A DNA stretch of 64,000 nt from Cherax quadricarinatus (taxonomy: Eukaryota > Arthropoda > Malacostraca > Decapoda > Parastacidae): positions 34,082,941 to 34,146,940 of the forward strand of contig NC_091325.1 in the NCBI RefSeq assembly GCF_038502225.1, written 5' to 3'. The translations under genes and the position numbers were made by a program. Positions 1-11,689 of this stretch are shown here, one piece after another. The notes below the pieces were generated by a model. The model was given only the letters and a program-made list of their open reading frames with translations. It did not search any database and was not told the DNA's origin. Position 1 is the stretch's first letter; the number at the start of each line of letters is the position of its first letter.

Positions 1-3000
1 AGCCTCCCTATATGGCAGGAGAAGTCTTCACTAGTAATAGCCTCCCTATATGGCAGGAGAAGCCTTCACTAGTAATAGCCTCCCTATATGGCAGGAGAAG
101 TCTTCACTAGTAATAGCCTCCCTATATGGCAGGAGAAGTCTTCACTAGTAATAGCCTCCCTATATGGCGGGAGAAGTCTTCACTAGTAATAGCCTCCCTA
201 TATGGCCGGAGAAGTCTTCACTAGTAATAGCCTCCCTATATGGCAGGAGAAGTCTTCACTAGTAATAGCCTCCCTATATGGCAGGAGAAGTCTTCATTAG
301 TAATAGCCTCCCTATGTGGCAGGAGAAGTCTTCACTAATAATAGCCTCCCTATATGGCAGGAGAAGTCTTCACTAGTAATAGCCTCCCTATATGGCAGGA
401 GAAGTCTTCACTAGTAATAGCCTCCCTATGTGGCAGGAGAAGTCTTCACTGGTAATAGCCTCCCTATATGGCAGGAGAAGTCTTCACTATTAATAGCCTC
501 CATATATGGCGGGAGAAGTCTTCACTAGTAATAGCCTCCCTATATGGCGGGAGAAGTCTTCACTAGTAATAGCCTCACTATATGGCAGGAGAAGTCTTCA
601 CTAGTAATAGCCTCCCTATATGGCAGGAGAAGTCTTCACTAGTAATAGCCTCCCTATATGGCGGGAGAAGTTTTCACTAGTAATAGCCTCCCTATATGGC
701 ATGAGAAGTCTTCACTAGTAATAGCCTCCCTATATGGTGGGAGAAGTCTTCACTAGTAATAGCCTCCTATATGGTGGGAGAAGTCTTCACTAGTAATAGC
801 CTCCCTATATGGCAGGAGAAGTCTTCACTAGTAATAGCCTCGCTATATGGCGGGAGAAGTCTTCAGTAGTAATAGCCTCCCTATATGGCAGGAGAAGTCT
901 TCACTATCATTAGCCTCCCTATGTGGCAGGAGAAGTCTTCACTAGTAATAGTCTACCTATATGGCAGGAGAAGTCTTCACTAGTAATAGCCTCCCTATAT
1001 GGCAGGAGAAGTCTTCACTAGTAATAGCCTCCCTATATGGCAGGAGAAGTCTTCACTAGTAATAGCCTCGCTATATGGCAGGAGAAGTCTTCACTAGTAA
1101 TAGCCTCCCTATATGGCAGGAGAAGTCTTCACTAGTAATAGCCTCCCTGTATGGCAGGAGAAGTCTTCACTAGTAAGAGCCTCCCTATATGGCGGGAGAA
1201 GTCTTCACTAGTAATAGCCTCCCTGTACGGCAGCAGAAGTCTTCACTAGTAATAGCCTCCCTGTATGGCAGGAGAAGTCTTCACTAGTAATAGCCTCCCT
1301 ATATGGCAGGAGAAGTCTTCACTAGTAATAGCATCCCTATATGGCGGGAGAAGTCTTCACTAGCAATAGCCTCCCTATATGGCAGGAGAAGTCTTCACTA
1401 GTAATAGCCTCCCTATATGGCAGGAGAAGTCTTCACTAGTAATAGCCTCCCTATATGGCGGGAGAAGTCTTCACTAGTAATAGCCTCCCTATATGGCGGG
1501 AGAAGTCTTCACTAGTAATAGCCTCCCTATATGGTGGGAGAAGTCTTCACTAGTAATAGCCTCCCTGTATGGTGGGAGAAGTCTTCACTAGTAATAGCCT
1601 TCCTATATGGCAGGAGAAGTCTTCACTAGTAATAGCCTCCCTATATGGTGGGAGAAGTCTTCACTAGTAATAGCCTCCCTATATGGTGGGAGAAGTCTTC
1701 ACTAGTAATAGCCTCCCTATATGGCAGGAGAAGTCTTCACTAGTAATAGCCTCCCTATATGGTGGGAGAAGTCTTCACTAGTAATAGCCTCCCTATATGG
1801 CGAGAGAAGTCTTCACTAGTAAAAGCCTCCCTATATGGTGGGAGAAGTCTTCACTAGTAATAGCCTCCCTATATGGCGGGAGAAGTCTTCACTAGTAATA
1901 GCCTCCCTATATGGCGGGAGAAGTCTTCACTAGTAATAGCCTCCCTATATGGCAGGAGAAGTCTTCACTAGTAATAGCCTCCCTATATGGCAGGAGAAGT
2001 CTTCACTAGTAATAGCCTCCCTATATGGTGGGAGAAGTCTTCACTAGTAATAGCCTCCCTATATGGCTGGAGAAGTCTTCACTAGTAATAGCCTCCCTAT
2101 ATGGCAGGAGAAGTCTTCACTAGTAATAGCCTCCCTATATGGCGGGAGAAGTCTTCACTAGTAATAGCCTCCCTATATGGCAGGAGAAGTCTTCACTAGT
2201 AATAGCCTCCCTATATGGCAGAAGTCTTCACTAGTAATAGCCTCCCTATATGGCAGGAGAAGTCTTCATTAGTAATAGCCTCCCTATGTGGCAGGAGAAG
2301 TCTTCACTAATAATAGCCTCCCTATATGGCAGGAGAAGTCTTCACTAGTAATAGCCTCCCTATATGGCAGGAAAAGTCTTCACTAGTAATAGCCTCCCTA
2401 TGTGGCAGGAGAAGTCTTCACTAGTAATAGCCTCCCTATATGGCAGGAGAAGTCTTCACTAGTAATAGCCTCCCTATATGGCGGGAGAAGTCTTCACTAG
2501 TAATAGCCTCCCTATATGGCGGGAGAAGTCTTCACTAGTAATAGCCTCCCTATATGGTGGGAGAAGTCTTCACTAGTAATAGCCTCCCTATATGGTGGGA
2601 GAAGTCTTCACTAGTAATAGCCTCCCTATATGGCAGGAGAAGTCTTCACTAGTAATAGCCTCCCTATATGGTGGGAGAAGTCTTCACTAGTAATAGCCTC
2701 CCTATATGGCAGGAGAAGTCTTCACTAGTAATAGCCTCCCTATATGGCAGGAGAAGTCTTCACTAGTAATAGCCTCCCTATATGGCGGGAGAAGTCTTCA
2801 CTAGTAATAGCCTCCCTATATGGCAGGAGAAGTCTTCACTAGTAATAGCCTCCCTATATGGCAGGAGAAGTCTTCACTAGTAATAGCCTCCCTATATGGC
2901 AGGAGAAGTCTTCACTAGTAATAGCCTCCCTATGTGGCAGGAGAAGTCTTCACTAGTAATAGCCTCCCTATATGGCAGGAGAAGTCTTCACTAGTAATAG

Positions 3001-4545
3001 CCTCCCTATATGGCAGGAGAAGTCTTCACTAGTAATAGCCTCCCTATATGGCAGGAGAAGTCTTCACTAGTAATAGCCTCCCTATATGGCAGGAGAAATC
3101 TTCACTAGTAATAGCCTCCCTATATGGCAGGAGAAGTCTTCACTAGTAATAGCCTCCCTATGTGGCAGGAGAAGTCTTCACTAGTAATAGCCTCCCTATG
3201 TGGCAGGAGAAGTCTTCACTAGTAATAGCCTCCCTATGTGGCAGGAGAAGTCTTCACTAGTAATAGCCTCCCAATGTGGCAGGAGAAGTCTTCACTAGTA
3301 ATAGCCTCCCTATGTGGCAGGAGAAGTCTTCACTAGTAATAGCCTCCCTATATGGCAGGAGAAGTCTTCACTAGTAATAGCCTTCCTATATGGCGGGAGA
3401 AGTCTTCACTAGTAATAGCCTCCCTATATGGCGGGAGAAGTCTTCACTAGTAATAGCCTCCCTATGTGGCAGGAGAAGTCTTCACTAGTAATAGCCTCCC
3501 TATATGGCGGGAGAAGTCTTCACTAGTAATAGCCTCCCTATATGGCAGGAGAAGTCTTCACTAGTAATAGCCTCCCTACATGGCGGGAGAAGTCTTCACT
3601 AGTAATAGCCTCCCTATACGGTGGGAGAAGTCTTCACTAGTAATACCTTCCTTATATATTTGGGAGAAGTCTTCACTAGTAATAGCCTCCCTATACGGTG
3701 GGAGAAGTCTTCACTAGTAATAGCCTCCTTATATGGTGGGAGAAGTCTTCACTAGTAATAGCCTCCCTATATGGCGGTAGAGAAGTCTTCACTAGTAATA
3801 GCCTCCCTATATGGCGGGAGAAGTCTTCACTAGTAATAGCCTCCCTATATGGCGGGAGAAGTCTTCACTAGTAATAGCCTCCCTATATGGCAGGAGAAGT
3901 CTTCACTAGTAATAGCCTCCCTATATGGCAGGAGAAGTCTTCACTAGTAATAGCCTCCCTATATGGCGGGATAAGTCTTCACTAGTAATAGCCTCCTTAT
4001 ATGGTGGGAGAAGTCTTCACTAGTAACAGCCTCCTTTTATGGCGGGATAAGTCTTCACTAGTAATAGCCTCCCTATATGGCGGGAGAAGTCTTCACTAGT
4101 AATAGCCTCCTTATATGGTGGGAGAAGTCTTCACTAGTAATAGCCTCCCTATATGGTGGGAGAAGTCTTCACTAGTAATAGCCTCCCTATATGGTGGGAG
4201 AAGTCTTCACTAGTAATAGCCTCCTTATATGGTGGGAGAAGTCTTCACTAGTAATAGCCTCCCTATATGGCGGGATAAGTCTTCACTAGTAATAGCCTCC
4301 CTATATGGCGGGATAAGTCTTCACTAGTAATAGCCTCCTTATATGGTGGGAGAAGTCTTCACTAGTAATAGCCTCCCTATATGGCGGGATAAGTCTTCAC
4401 TAGTAATAGCCTCCCTATATGGCGGGATAAGTCTTCACTAGTAATAGCCTCCTTATATGGTTGGAGAAGTCTTCACTAGTAATAGCCTCCCTATATGGCG
4501 GGAGACGTCTTCACTAGTAATAGCCTCCCTATATGGCGGGAGAAG
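1..4545. repeat. 38-bp satellite array, about 119 copies
   Basis: A head-to-tail array with a 38-bp period fills the first 4.5 kb and runs off the left edge. The unit begins AGCCTCCCTATATGG and holds an ACTAGT (SpeI) site near its end. Most copies differ at a few positions: GGCAGG, GGCGGG or GGTGGG in the middle, CTATGTGG for CTATATGG, and GATAAG for GAGAAG near the right end. All frames contain stops (TAG, TAA), so it is non-coding. Copies are contiguous with no spacers, which rules out a CRISPR array. The right edge is abrupt: the last partial unit ends at 4545 and ordinary sequence follows. A pericentromeric or other heterochromatic location is possible but is inference. Confidence 0.97.
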
Positions 4546-5152
<607 letters not shown>

Positions 5153-5375
5153 TAAAAATACAGGGAAGTACCACCTCTATAGCTGGAATGGGGACCCTCA
5201 TCCTCAGAGAAGACAATAAACGTACCTCCGGGAAAACTCAAGGTTCTCCCCGGAGCTGTTTGAATATTTTCTTCTCCTACCATCCCCTATATATTTTATA
5301 TTCTATGTGAACATTTATTAATAAACAGAAAAAATTTACAGAAAAACACAAACATGAGTACAATGGTACAATGTA

Positions 5376-6240
5376 TTAAAGATCATGAATTTCCTCCAGC
5401 TCCTCTGAAGCCGGACACAAGCCAAGTATGCAGCAAGCATTTTCCCTCTAGATGGCCATGCTGAGGCGCTGGAACATGAAAGTGGCTGCCCTTGGGTCCC
5501 TGGTGGTGTCGATGAGTCTGGAACCCAATTCTTTAAGGAAACGTGTGGCATTTTTTCCCCATGATCCCAAGGTCACTGATCCCACTGGGACAAATTGATA
5601 CTGTTGACTTTTGTCCCTGTACTTGCTGATCTTGTACTCCTCCTTGTGGTCAGCAGCTCCTCCCTGTCGCCCCACACTGTGATGGATATAGGTGTCAGCC
5701 AGTGTGGACACACAGGTATAGTCCCATGCTAAGAGCTTGCCATTCATCCAAGGATAGATGGTGATCCTGTCGGGGCAGTTTGCTGGGCTGTGGGTATTGT
5801 TGGCTGCTAGTGATCGGGGCACCCTCTCGGCTGGGCATCCAGTTGTAGCAAGGGTTCTCTTAATGATGTCGTTGACCTCATTGTGTCTTGCATGCCAGCC
5901 CTTGGTTTTATAATAGTTAAGACCATGTATACCGTATTGATCTGCTTGTGCTTCCCGCAAATACACGTATATTCTGTGTGAATTGGGGCAGCAAGACACA
6001 GAGCCATTGCAATAAGGAGGGTCTTAGGGTCGAGTCGCGTTCCCATTGCCGATATGGGAACTGTTTGGAGGAAGTCCCTGGAGTGAAGTGCGCTCACAGC
6101 CTGGAGACAGGCAGTCTCCCTATCTGATGTTGCAGCCCTGGGCATGTTGGCAAGCAACTTTTCAGCGATCGGGCCATTTCAACTTGACTGTTTGTGAGCT
6201 ATTGCTGCACTAGGGTTTGGTGCTGGAGCAGCAAAAGTCT
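5376..6240 (-). pseudogene. C-terminal remnant of a retroelement protein
   Basis: Two minus-strand frames (about 6157-5930, then 5999-5448) join across a frameshift near 5930-5940. Together they match a domain often seen at the C-terminal end of invertebrate reverse-transcriptase-type polyproteins. Visible marks are a C-x-C pair (CICGK), then G-x-HGL, an ARHNEVND stretch, a D-x-x-x-x-PW segment, the WDYTC core and a FLKELGSRLIDTTRDPRA block. The spacing is compatible with a PD-(D/E)xK-like nuclease fold, but that is inference. A stop at 5448 interrupts the frame; recognisable residues continue to a TAA at 5376-5378. The reverse transcriptase that should precede it is absent, cut off at the (AT)n tract at 6244. 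The exact retroelement clade is not assigned. Confidence 0.6.
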
Positions 6241-6243
6241 CCC

Positions 6244-6981
<738 letters not shown>

Positions 6982-7081
6982 NNNNNNNNNNNNNNNNNNN
7001 NNNNNNNNNNNNNNNNNNNNNNNNNNNNNNNNNNNNNNNNNNNNNNNNNNNNNNNNNNNNNNNNNNNNNNNNNNNNNNNNN
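6982..7081. other. Assembly gap of exactly 100 N
   Basis: The run is exactly 100 N, the usual placeholder for a gap of unknown size. The base after it starts a (GT)n run, so the assembly probably broke in a GT microsatellite. True length here is unknown. Confidence 0.98.
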
Positions 7082-7427
7082 TGTGTGTGTGTGTATGCTT
7101 GTCTGTGTGTGTTAGGGAGAGAGGTAGGGGGAATAGGGGCGGTGGATGGACACAATGAAACAGGTATCGCAGCTTCGTCCTTAGGGAAAACAACCGTGTT
7201 TTCATGTGTCCAGAGTTTTTCATTTAATTATTGTTTTTTTACGGCTGCCTGACAGACTTAGGCGTGGCCTAGTATTGTAACTGAAAGTAAATCGTTTGTT
7301 TGGTAGCTACCAAATGTAGGTTAGACAAATCCGTTTGTCGAAATGGTTGTTTTTGAGAGGGACTAATAGTAGTATATGAGGTACAAAGGATATGGAATCC
7401 TATGTCTTCTTTCCTTGAGCATGTAGA
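7082..7427. other. (GT)n edge and unassigned sequence
   Basis: The first bases after the gap are a short GT run. The rest of this stretch shows no gene or named element. Confidence 0.5.
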
Positions 7428-7538
7428 ACATAAGAACGAAGGAACACTGCAGAAGGCATGTAAAGGACCTGCCTAGTATGGGCCAACAGGCCTGCTGCAG
7501 TGATCCTCCTTTCTTGTTCTTGTTCTATGTTCTTATGT
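7428..7538. repeat. Short palindromic repeat, MITE-like
   Basis: The left end reads ACATAAGAAC and the right end GTTCTTATGT, its reverse complement. Further in, CACTGCAG on the left mirrors CTGCAGTG on the right. The whole 111-bp unit could fold back on itself. Similar short units beginning with ACATAAGAAC are, from memory, abundant in decapod genomes. There is no coding capacity. It could be a MITE or an inverted repeat of another origin; no clear target-site duplication is visible. Confidence 0.55.
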
Positions 7539-7592
7539 AGGTCACATTGAAAAACAACATTGCTTCAAGAATTTGAAAGGGCCGCCGAGCCG

Positions 7593-7832
<240 letters not shown>

Positions 7833-8017
7833 GAATATGCCAGAAGGCTTGTCTTGTTTTTTCTGTTGTGGCCTACAGTACAGTACAGCCAGCACATAAA
7901 TGATGGCCGGCCAGTACTGACTCCCCACTCCACCCCCCGCCATTGTAGATGAATGGTTCAGAGAACCGACATGTTGATAAATTAGACACATGTGCAACTC
8001 TTGGGTATCTTTAATGA

Positions 8018-8052
8018 GGAAACGTTTCACCACGCAGTGGCTTCATCAGTCC
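8018..8052 (-). ncRNA. Hammerhead-ribozyme-like motif
   Basis: On the minus strand, CTGATGA (plus 8043-8049) is followed by a hairpin in which GCCAC pairs with GTGGT around a three-base loop, and then GAAAC. These are the conserved core elements of a type I hammerhead in the right order. The next bases form a tiny palindrome, ACGT, as in the minimal stem III of hammerheads reported in Penelope-like elements and amphibian satellites. TCC at the cleavage side can pair with GGA before the core (weak stem I). Departures from consensus are an extra A before stem II and a G-U closing pair. The surrounding 7933-8110 resembles a sequence I recall as widely dispersed in decapods. No GIY-YIG or RT frame lies nearby. 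Activity is unknown. Confidence 0.42.
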
Positions 8053-8605
8053 ATACGTAGGAGAAACTTGAAGAACAGGAGGAGAATGAGGTAATCAGTC
8101 CCTCAACCCCCCGGCATCCCCACACCCCCCAAATAAAAGGTTCACATTAAAGTGCATAATGATGTAACTAAGTAAAGTAGGTAAATAACATAATAATTTG
8201 AGCAGAGCTATAAATAAATGCAAATCTCAGAATTACTTGGTGTAAATTACCGAGGATAACCGGAAATAGTTATTGTGACTTATTTTCATTCTAAGTTGAT
8301 GCTCACTTTAAAGTTTATTAAGTTAACTTTATTTCCTTTTTATGTCTTATTGTTACAAGTGATTCTCACACAACACAATTACTTAGGTGGCGGATCTAAG
8401 TTTGAATGAAGGTATTATATTTAGAAATTCTTGAATTATTACAAGGACACAAAATGCAGAGGAGTTATTAAGGCTGTTTGACTCGGGTAGGTTATCCTAA
8501 GTAATATACACTATGTATGGTAATTGTAGCTGTGTGTACATATTAGGTAAAAGGACACACATGCATCAAGGTAATATACATAAATACGTTCATACATACA
8601 TGAAT
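8053..8605. other. AT-rich non-coding stretch with two core motifs
   Basis: No gene is seen. Two copies of the recurring GGTTATCC(T/C) core lie here: 8241-8263 (minus) and 8485-8510 (plus). The second is followed about 95 bp later by the (CATA)n tract. Confidence 0.55.
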
Positions 8606-8715
8606 AAATACATACATACATACATACATTCATCATACATACATACATACATACATACATACATACATACATACATACATACATACATACATACATACAT
8701 ACATACATACATACA

Positions 8716-8742
<27 letters not shown>
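8606..8742. repeat. (CATA)n microsatellite
   Basis: A run of about 34 CATA units with one short CATTCAT interruption at its start. It follows a plus-strand core motif at 8485-8510 and may represent the microsatellite tail of that repeat. Confidence 0.95.
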
Positions 8743-8746
<4 letters not shown>

Positions 8747-8962
8747 GTCCCCCCTTCTATCTATTGTTTGTAACGGCTTAACAAACCTCTTTGTCACGTG
8801 TTTAGCATGAGATATTTGATTTTAACAACGTTTTTTGCCTCCCTCCCAGCCAGCCGGCCTCTCAGCCGGCCTCCCAGCCGCCCTCCCAGCCGGCCTCCCA
8901 GCCGGCCTCCAGCCTGACTCGGAGCCTGTCTCCCATCCCAGCCTGCTTGGCCGGCCCAGATA

Positions 8963-9051
<89 letters not shown>

Positions 9052-9373
9052 CCATGTGACTATGTGTATTTGGTAAATAGATGTATATGTGGTAGGTAAA
9101 TAGATGTAAATTACCTACCTAGGATAACCCAAGAAATTAAATTACAAATATATATTTCTTTTTCACAAACAAATTGTAGAATTGTTTATTTGTCACGTTG
9201 CATTTATTAAAGTGATTAAGTTAGTAATTAAGTAAATAAGTAAGTAAGTAAGTAAGTAAGTAACTGTAGTAATTGTGTGTACTTGTATGTACCACAACAT
9301 TTATAAGAAATTAATATGTGATACAGCATAGCTTATGTGTTTTTGCTAAATATATATGTGCATTAAAATAAAC

Positions 9374-9409
9374 TTAATTACTTACTTAATTACTTACTTA
9401 CTTACTTAA

Positions 9410-9447
<38 letters not shown>

Positions 9448-9448
9448 G
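9374..9448. repeat. (TTAC)n microsatellite
   Basis: A TTAC run preceded by AATAAACTTAATTAC, which resembles a polyadenylation-type end followed by a microsatellite tail. It lies about 70 bp upstream of the 5S rRNA gene. Confidence 0.93.
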
Positions 9449-9491
9449 GAATCTTTGGTGTGTTAGATAGTTCTTGCCGAAAAACGTGGCT

Positions 9492-9497
9492 TATAAA
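9492..9497 (+). promoter_or_regulatory. TATA-like box of the 5S rRNA gene
   Basis: TATAAA lies 23-28 bp before the first base of the 5S gene, the position where arthropod 5S genes often carry a TATA-like upstream element. It could be chance in AT-rich DNA. Confidence 0.5.
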
Positions 9498-9519
9498 GAG
9501 TATTTGCACAAAATACTGT

Positions 9520-9639
9520 GTCAACGGCCATACCACGTTGAACACACCGCTTCTCGTCCGATCAGCGAAGTTAAGCAACGTTGGGTTTGGTTAGTACTTG
9601 GATGGGTGACCGCCTGGGAACACCAAATGCTGTTGGCAT
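9520..9639 (+). rRNA. 5S ribosomal RNA gene
   Basis: This 120-base stretch is a complete 5S rRNA gene by recognition of its conserved parts. The 5' end (GTCAACGGCCATACCACG) pairs with the 3' end (TGTTGGC) to close helix I through Watson-Crick and G-U pairs. CGTCCGATCAGCGAAGTTAAGC is interrupted by no gaps relative to the family. The internal promoter is visible as the box A region around AAGCAACGTTGGG and box C around GGATGGGTGACCGCCTGGG. A T-run terminator follows within 10 bases. The copy is single here, surrounded by microsatellites and not in a tandem rDNA array. It may be a dispersed functional copy or a recent retrotransposed or transposed one; the sequence does not decide. Confidence 0.94.
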
Positions 9640-9645
9640 TAAACC

Positions 9646-9654
9646 TTTTTTTTT
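9646..9654 (+). terminator. RNA polymerase III T-run terminator
   Basis: Nine consecutive T residues begin seven bases after the 5S 3' end, a standard Pol III stop signal. Confidence 0.85.
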
Positions 9655-10063
9655 GGCTTTTCTTTACAAGTCATAGCCTAATATATCGATAGGAGACATT
9701 TCACAGAATTATTGTTAGCAAACCTAATCACGTTTGAGTTTATAAACGAAGATAACTCATACGCTGAAGTAGTATTATTTAGTGGCTACCTACCTCCTCC
9801 CAAGACCCACTTAAAGACACCCATTCTCTACTAATCAACTGAAAACGGGAAACTCTAAATAGGAGGGTAACTTGTTTTAGCACATGCATTTAATGCTTAA
9901 TATCTTAAGATATTATTCCATGAACTAAATTTTTGGTTTTCCCTGTGCCGGCCGTCGGACAGAAGTCCTCTTTGTCACGTGTTTAGGACCAGACATTTAT
10001 TTGATTTGATTTGATTTGATTTAATTTCATTTGATTTGAGCAACGTTTTTGAATGAAAAATTA

Positions 10064-10150
<87 letters not shown>

Positions 10151-10223
10151 CCTCTTTCCTCAGCTAGCTACCTAGCTAGCTAGGTAGCTAGCTGGCTGGC
10201 TGCCTGGCTGCCTGGCTGCCTGG

Positions 10224-10314
<91 letters not shown>

Positions 10315-10330
10315 CCTGCCTGCCAGCCAG
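10064..10330. repeat. (GCCA)n / (GGCT)n inverted microsatellites
   Basis: About 85 bp of GCCA is followed by an AGCT/GCTAGCTA centre (about 10160-10195) and then GGCT/GCCT runs of about 135 bp. The two halves are largely reverse complementary, so the region could extrude a long hairpin. Confidence 0.9.
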
Positions 10331-10468
10331 TTACTTAGTTAGTTAGTTAGTTAGTTAGTTTGTTTGTTTGTTTGTTTGTTTGTTTCTTAAATACGTAAAT
10401 ATATGTAAATTACCTAGGATAACCCAAGTCAAAAACGTACACATTTCCGCATTTTAAACTTCTGTAGT

Positions 10469-10525
<57 letters not shown>

Positions 10526-10552
10526 CAAAGTAAGTAACGAAGTAACTAAGTA

Positions 10553-10755
10553 GCAACCAACCAACGAACCAACCAACCAACCAACCAACCAACCAACCAA
10601 CCAACCAACCAACCAACCAACCAACCAACCAAATAATAGGTTGGTTGGTTGGTTGGTTGGTTGGTTGGTTGGTTGGTTGGTTGGTTGGTTGGTTGGTTGG
10701 TAGGTAGGTAGGTAGGTAGGTAGGTAGGTAGGTAGGTAGGTAGGTAGGTAGGTAG
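10553..10755. repeat. (ACCA)n / (GGTT)n / (TAGG)n hairpin-forming microsatellites
   Basis: About 75 bp of AACC units is separated by AATAATA from about 60 bp of its reverse complement GGTT, which then changes to TAGG. A perfect long hairpin is possible. Peptides such as WLVG or YLPT repeats translate from this and are not genes. Confidence 0.93.
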
Positions 10756-10869
10756 TTACCAAGGTAGCTAGTAGGTAGGTGGCTACCTACCTACCTACCT
10801 ACCTACCTACCTGTAGTAGGTAGGTAGGTAGGTATTCTGTTATCCATTGTATATGACACTTTGTTCTTT

Positions 10870-10912
<43 letters not shown>

Positions 10913-10966
10913 GGTTGGTAGGTAGGTAGGTAGGTAGGTAGGTAGGTAGGTAGGTAGGTAGGTAGG

Positions 10967-11004
<38 letters not shown>

Positions 11005-11151
11005 GTTTGTTTGTTTGTTTCTGAGTTTGTTAAGTAGCTAAATAGATGTAAATTACCTAGGATAACCCAAGAAAATAAATTAAAAATATATCCTTTTTTT
11101 TCCACATTTCCGCATTTATTAAACTTAATAAGTTAGTAATTAAGTAAGTAT

Positions 11152-11186
<35 letters not shown>

Positions 11187-11375
11187 CGAAGTAAGTAAGT
11201 AAGTAACGAAGTAAGTAAGTAACGAAGTAACTAAGTAGCAACCAAACAACCAACCAACCAAATAATACGTTGGTTGGTTGGCTGGCACATGAAATATGCC
11301 CAATAAATAAAGGCTATAAACGCACATAAATAAGGCAACAAAGTGAAATACCGTTGTGTGCCCTTCCTTGCCACG

Positions 11376-11530
11376 TAGGTAGGTAGGTAGGTAGGTAGGT
11401 AGGTAGGTAGGTAGGTAGGTAGGTAGGTAGGTAGGTATAGGTAGGTAGGTAGGTAGGTAGGTAGGTAGGTAGGTAGGTAGGTAGGTAGGTAGGTAGGTAG
11501 GTAGGTAGGTAGGTAGGTAGGTAGGTAGGT
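11376..11530. repeat. (TAGG)n microsatellite, about 155 bp
   Basis: A long TAGG run with one TATAGG slip near 11436. A minus-strand frame of Thr-Tyr-Leu-Pro repeats is its translation. Confidence 0.95.
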
Positions 11531-11630
11531 AGACAGGCTTCTAAGTTGGTTGGTTAAAAAGAATAACACACAACACATGCTACACACATACAGGTATATT
11601 AGATTAGGAAGGAGGTGATGTTATATTTCA

Positions 11631-11680
<50 letters not shown>

Positions 11681-11682
11681 GC
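11631..11682. repeat. (ACAG)n microsatellite
   Basis: Thirteen or so ACAG units in a row. Confidence 0.95.
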
Positions 11683-11689
11683 CGCCGTG

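Larger units (their letters stand above)
8785..11300. repeat. Repeated microsatellite-core cassettes
   Basis: A block is repeated two to three times with rearranged microsatellites. Copy 1 has CTCTTTGTCACGTGTTTAG (about 8788), a GC-rich CCAGCCGGCCTCCC minisatellite (8843-8958), (AAT)n (8966-9048), a core motif (9105-9130) and (AAGT)n (9235-9264). Copy 2 has the same CTCTTTGTCACG start (about 9969), (TTGAT)n, (GCCA)n, (GGCT)n, (GTTA)n/(TTTG)n, the core (10404-10427) and (AAGT)n (10470-10524). Copy 3 has (TAGG)n, (GTTA)n/(GTTT)n, the core (11047-11068) and (AAGT)n (11140-11224). Text flanking the core is shared, including ACATTTCCGCATTT in copies 2 and 3. The 5S gene sits between copies 1 and 2. 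Confidence 0.8.

Noticed and set aside
1..4545. CRISPR array
   Set aside because: The 38-bp units are contiguous with no unique spacers, and the DNA is eukaryotic.
8511..9055. MYVC, HTYI and poly-Ile proteins
   Set aside because: They translate the (CATA)n and (AAT)n microsatellites.
10410..11587. WLVG and YLPT repeat proteins
   Set aside because: They translate the tetranucleotide runs; no flanking coding sequence.
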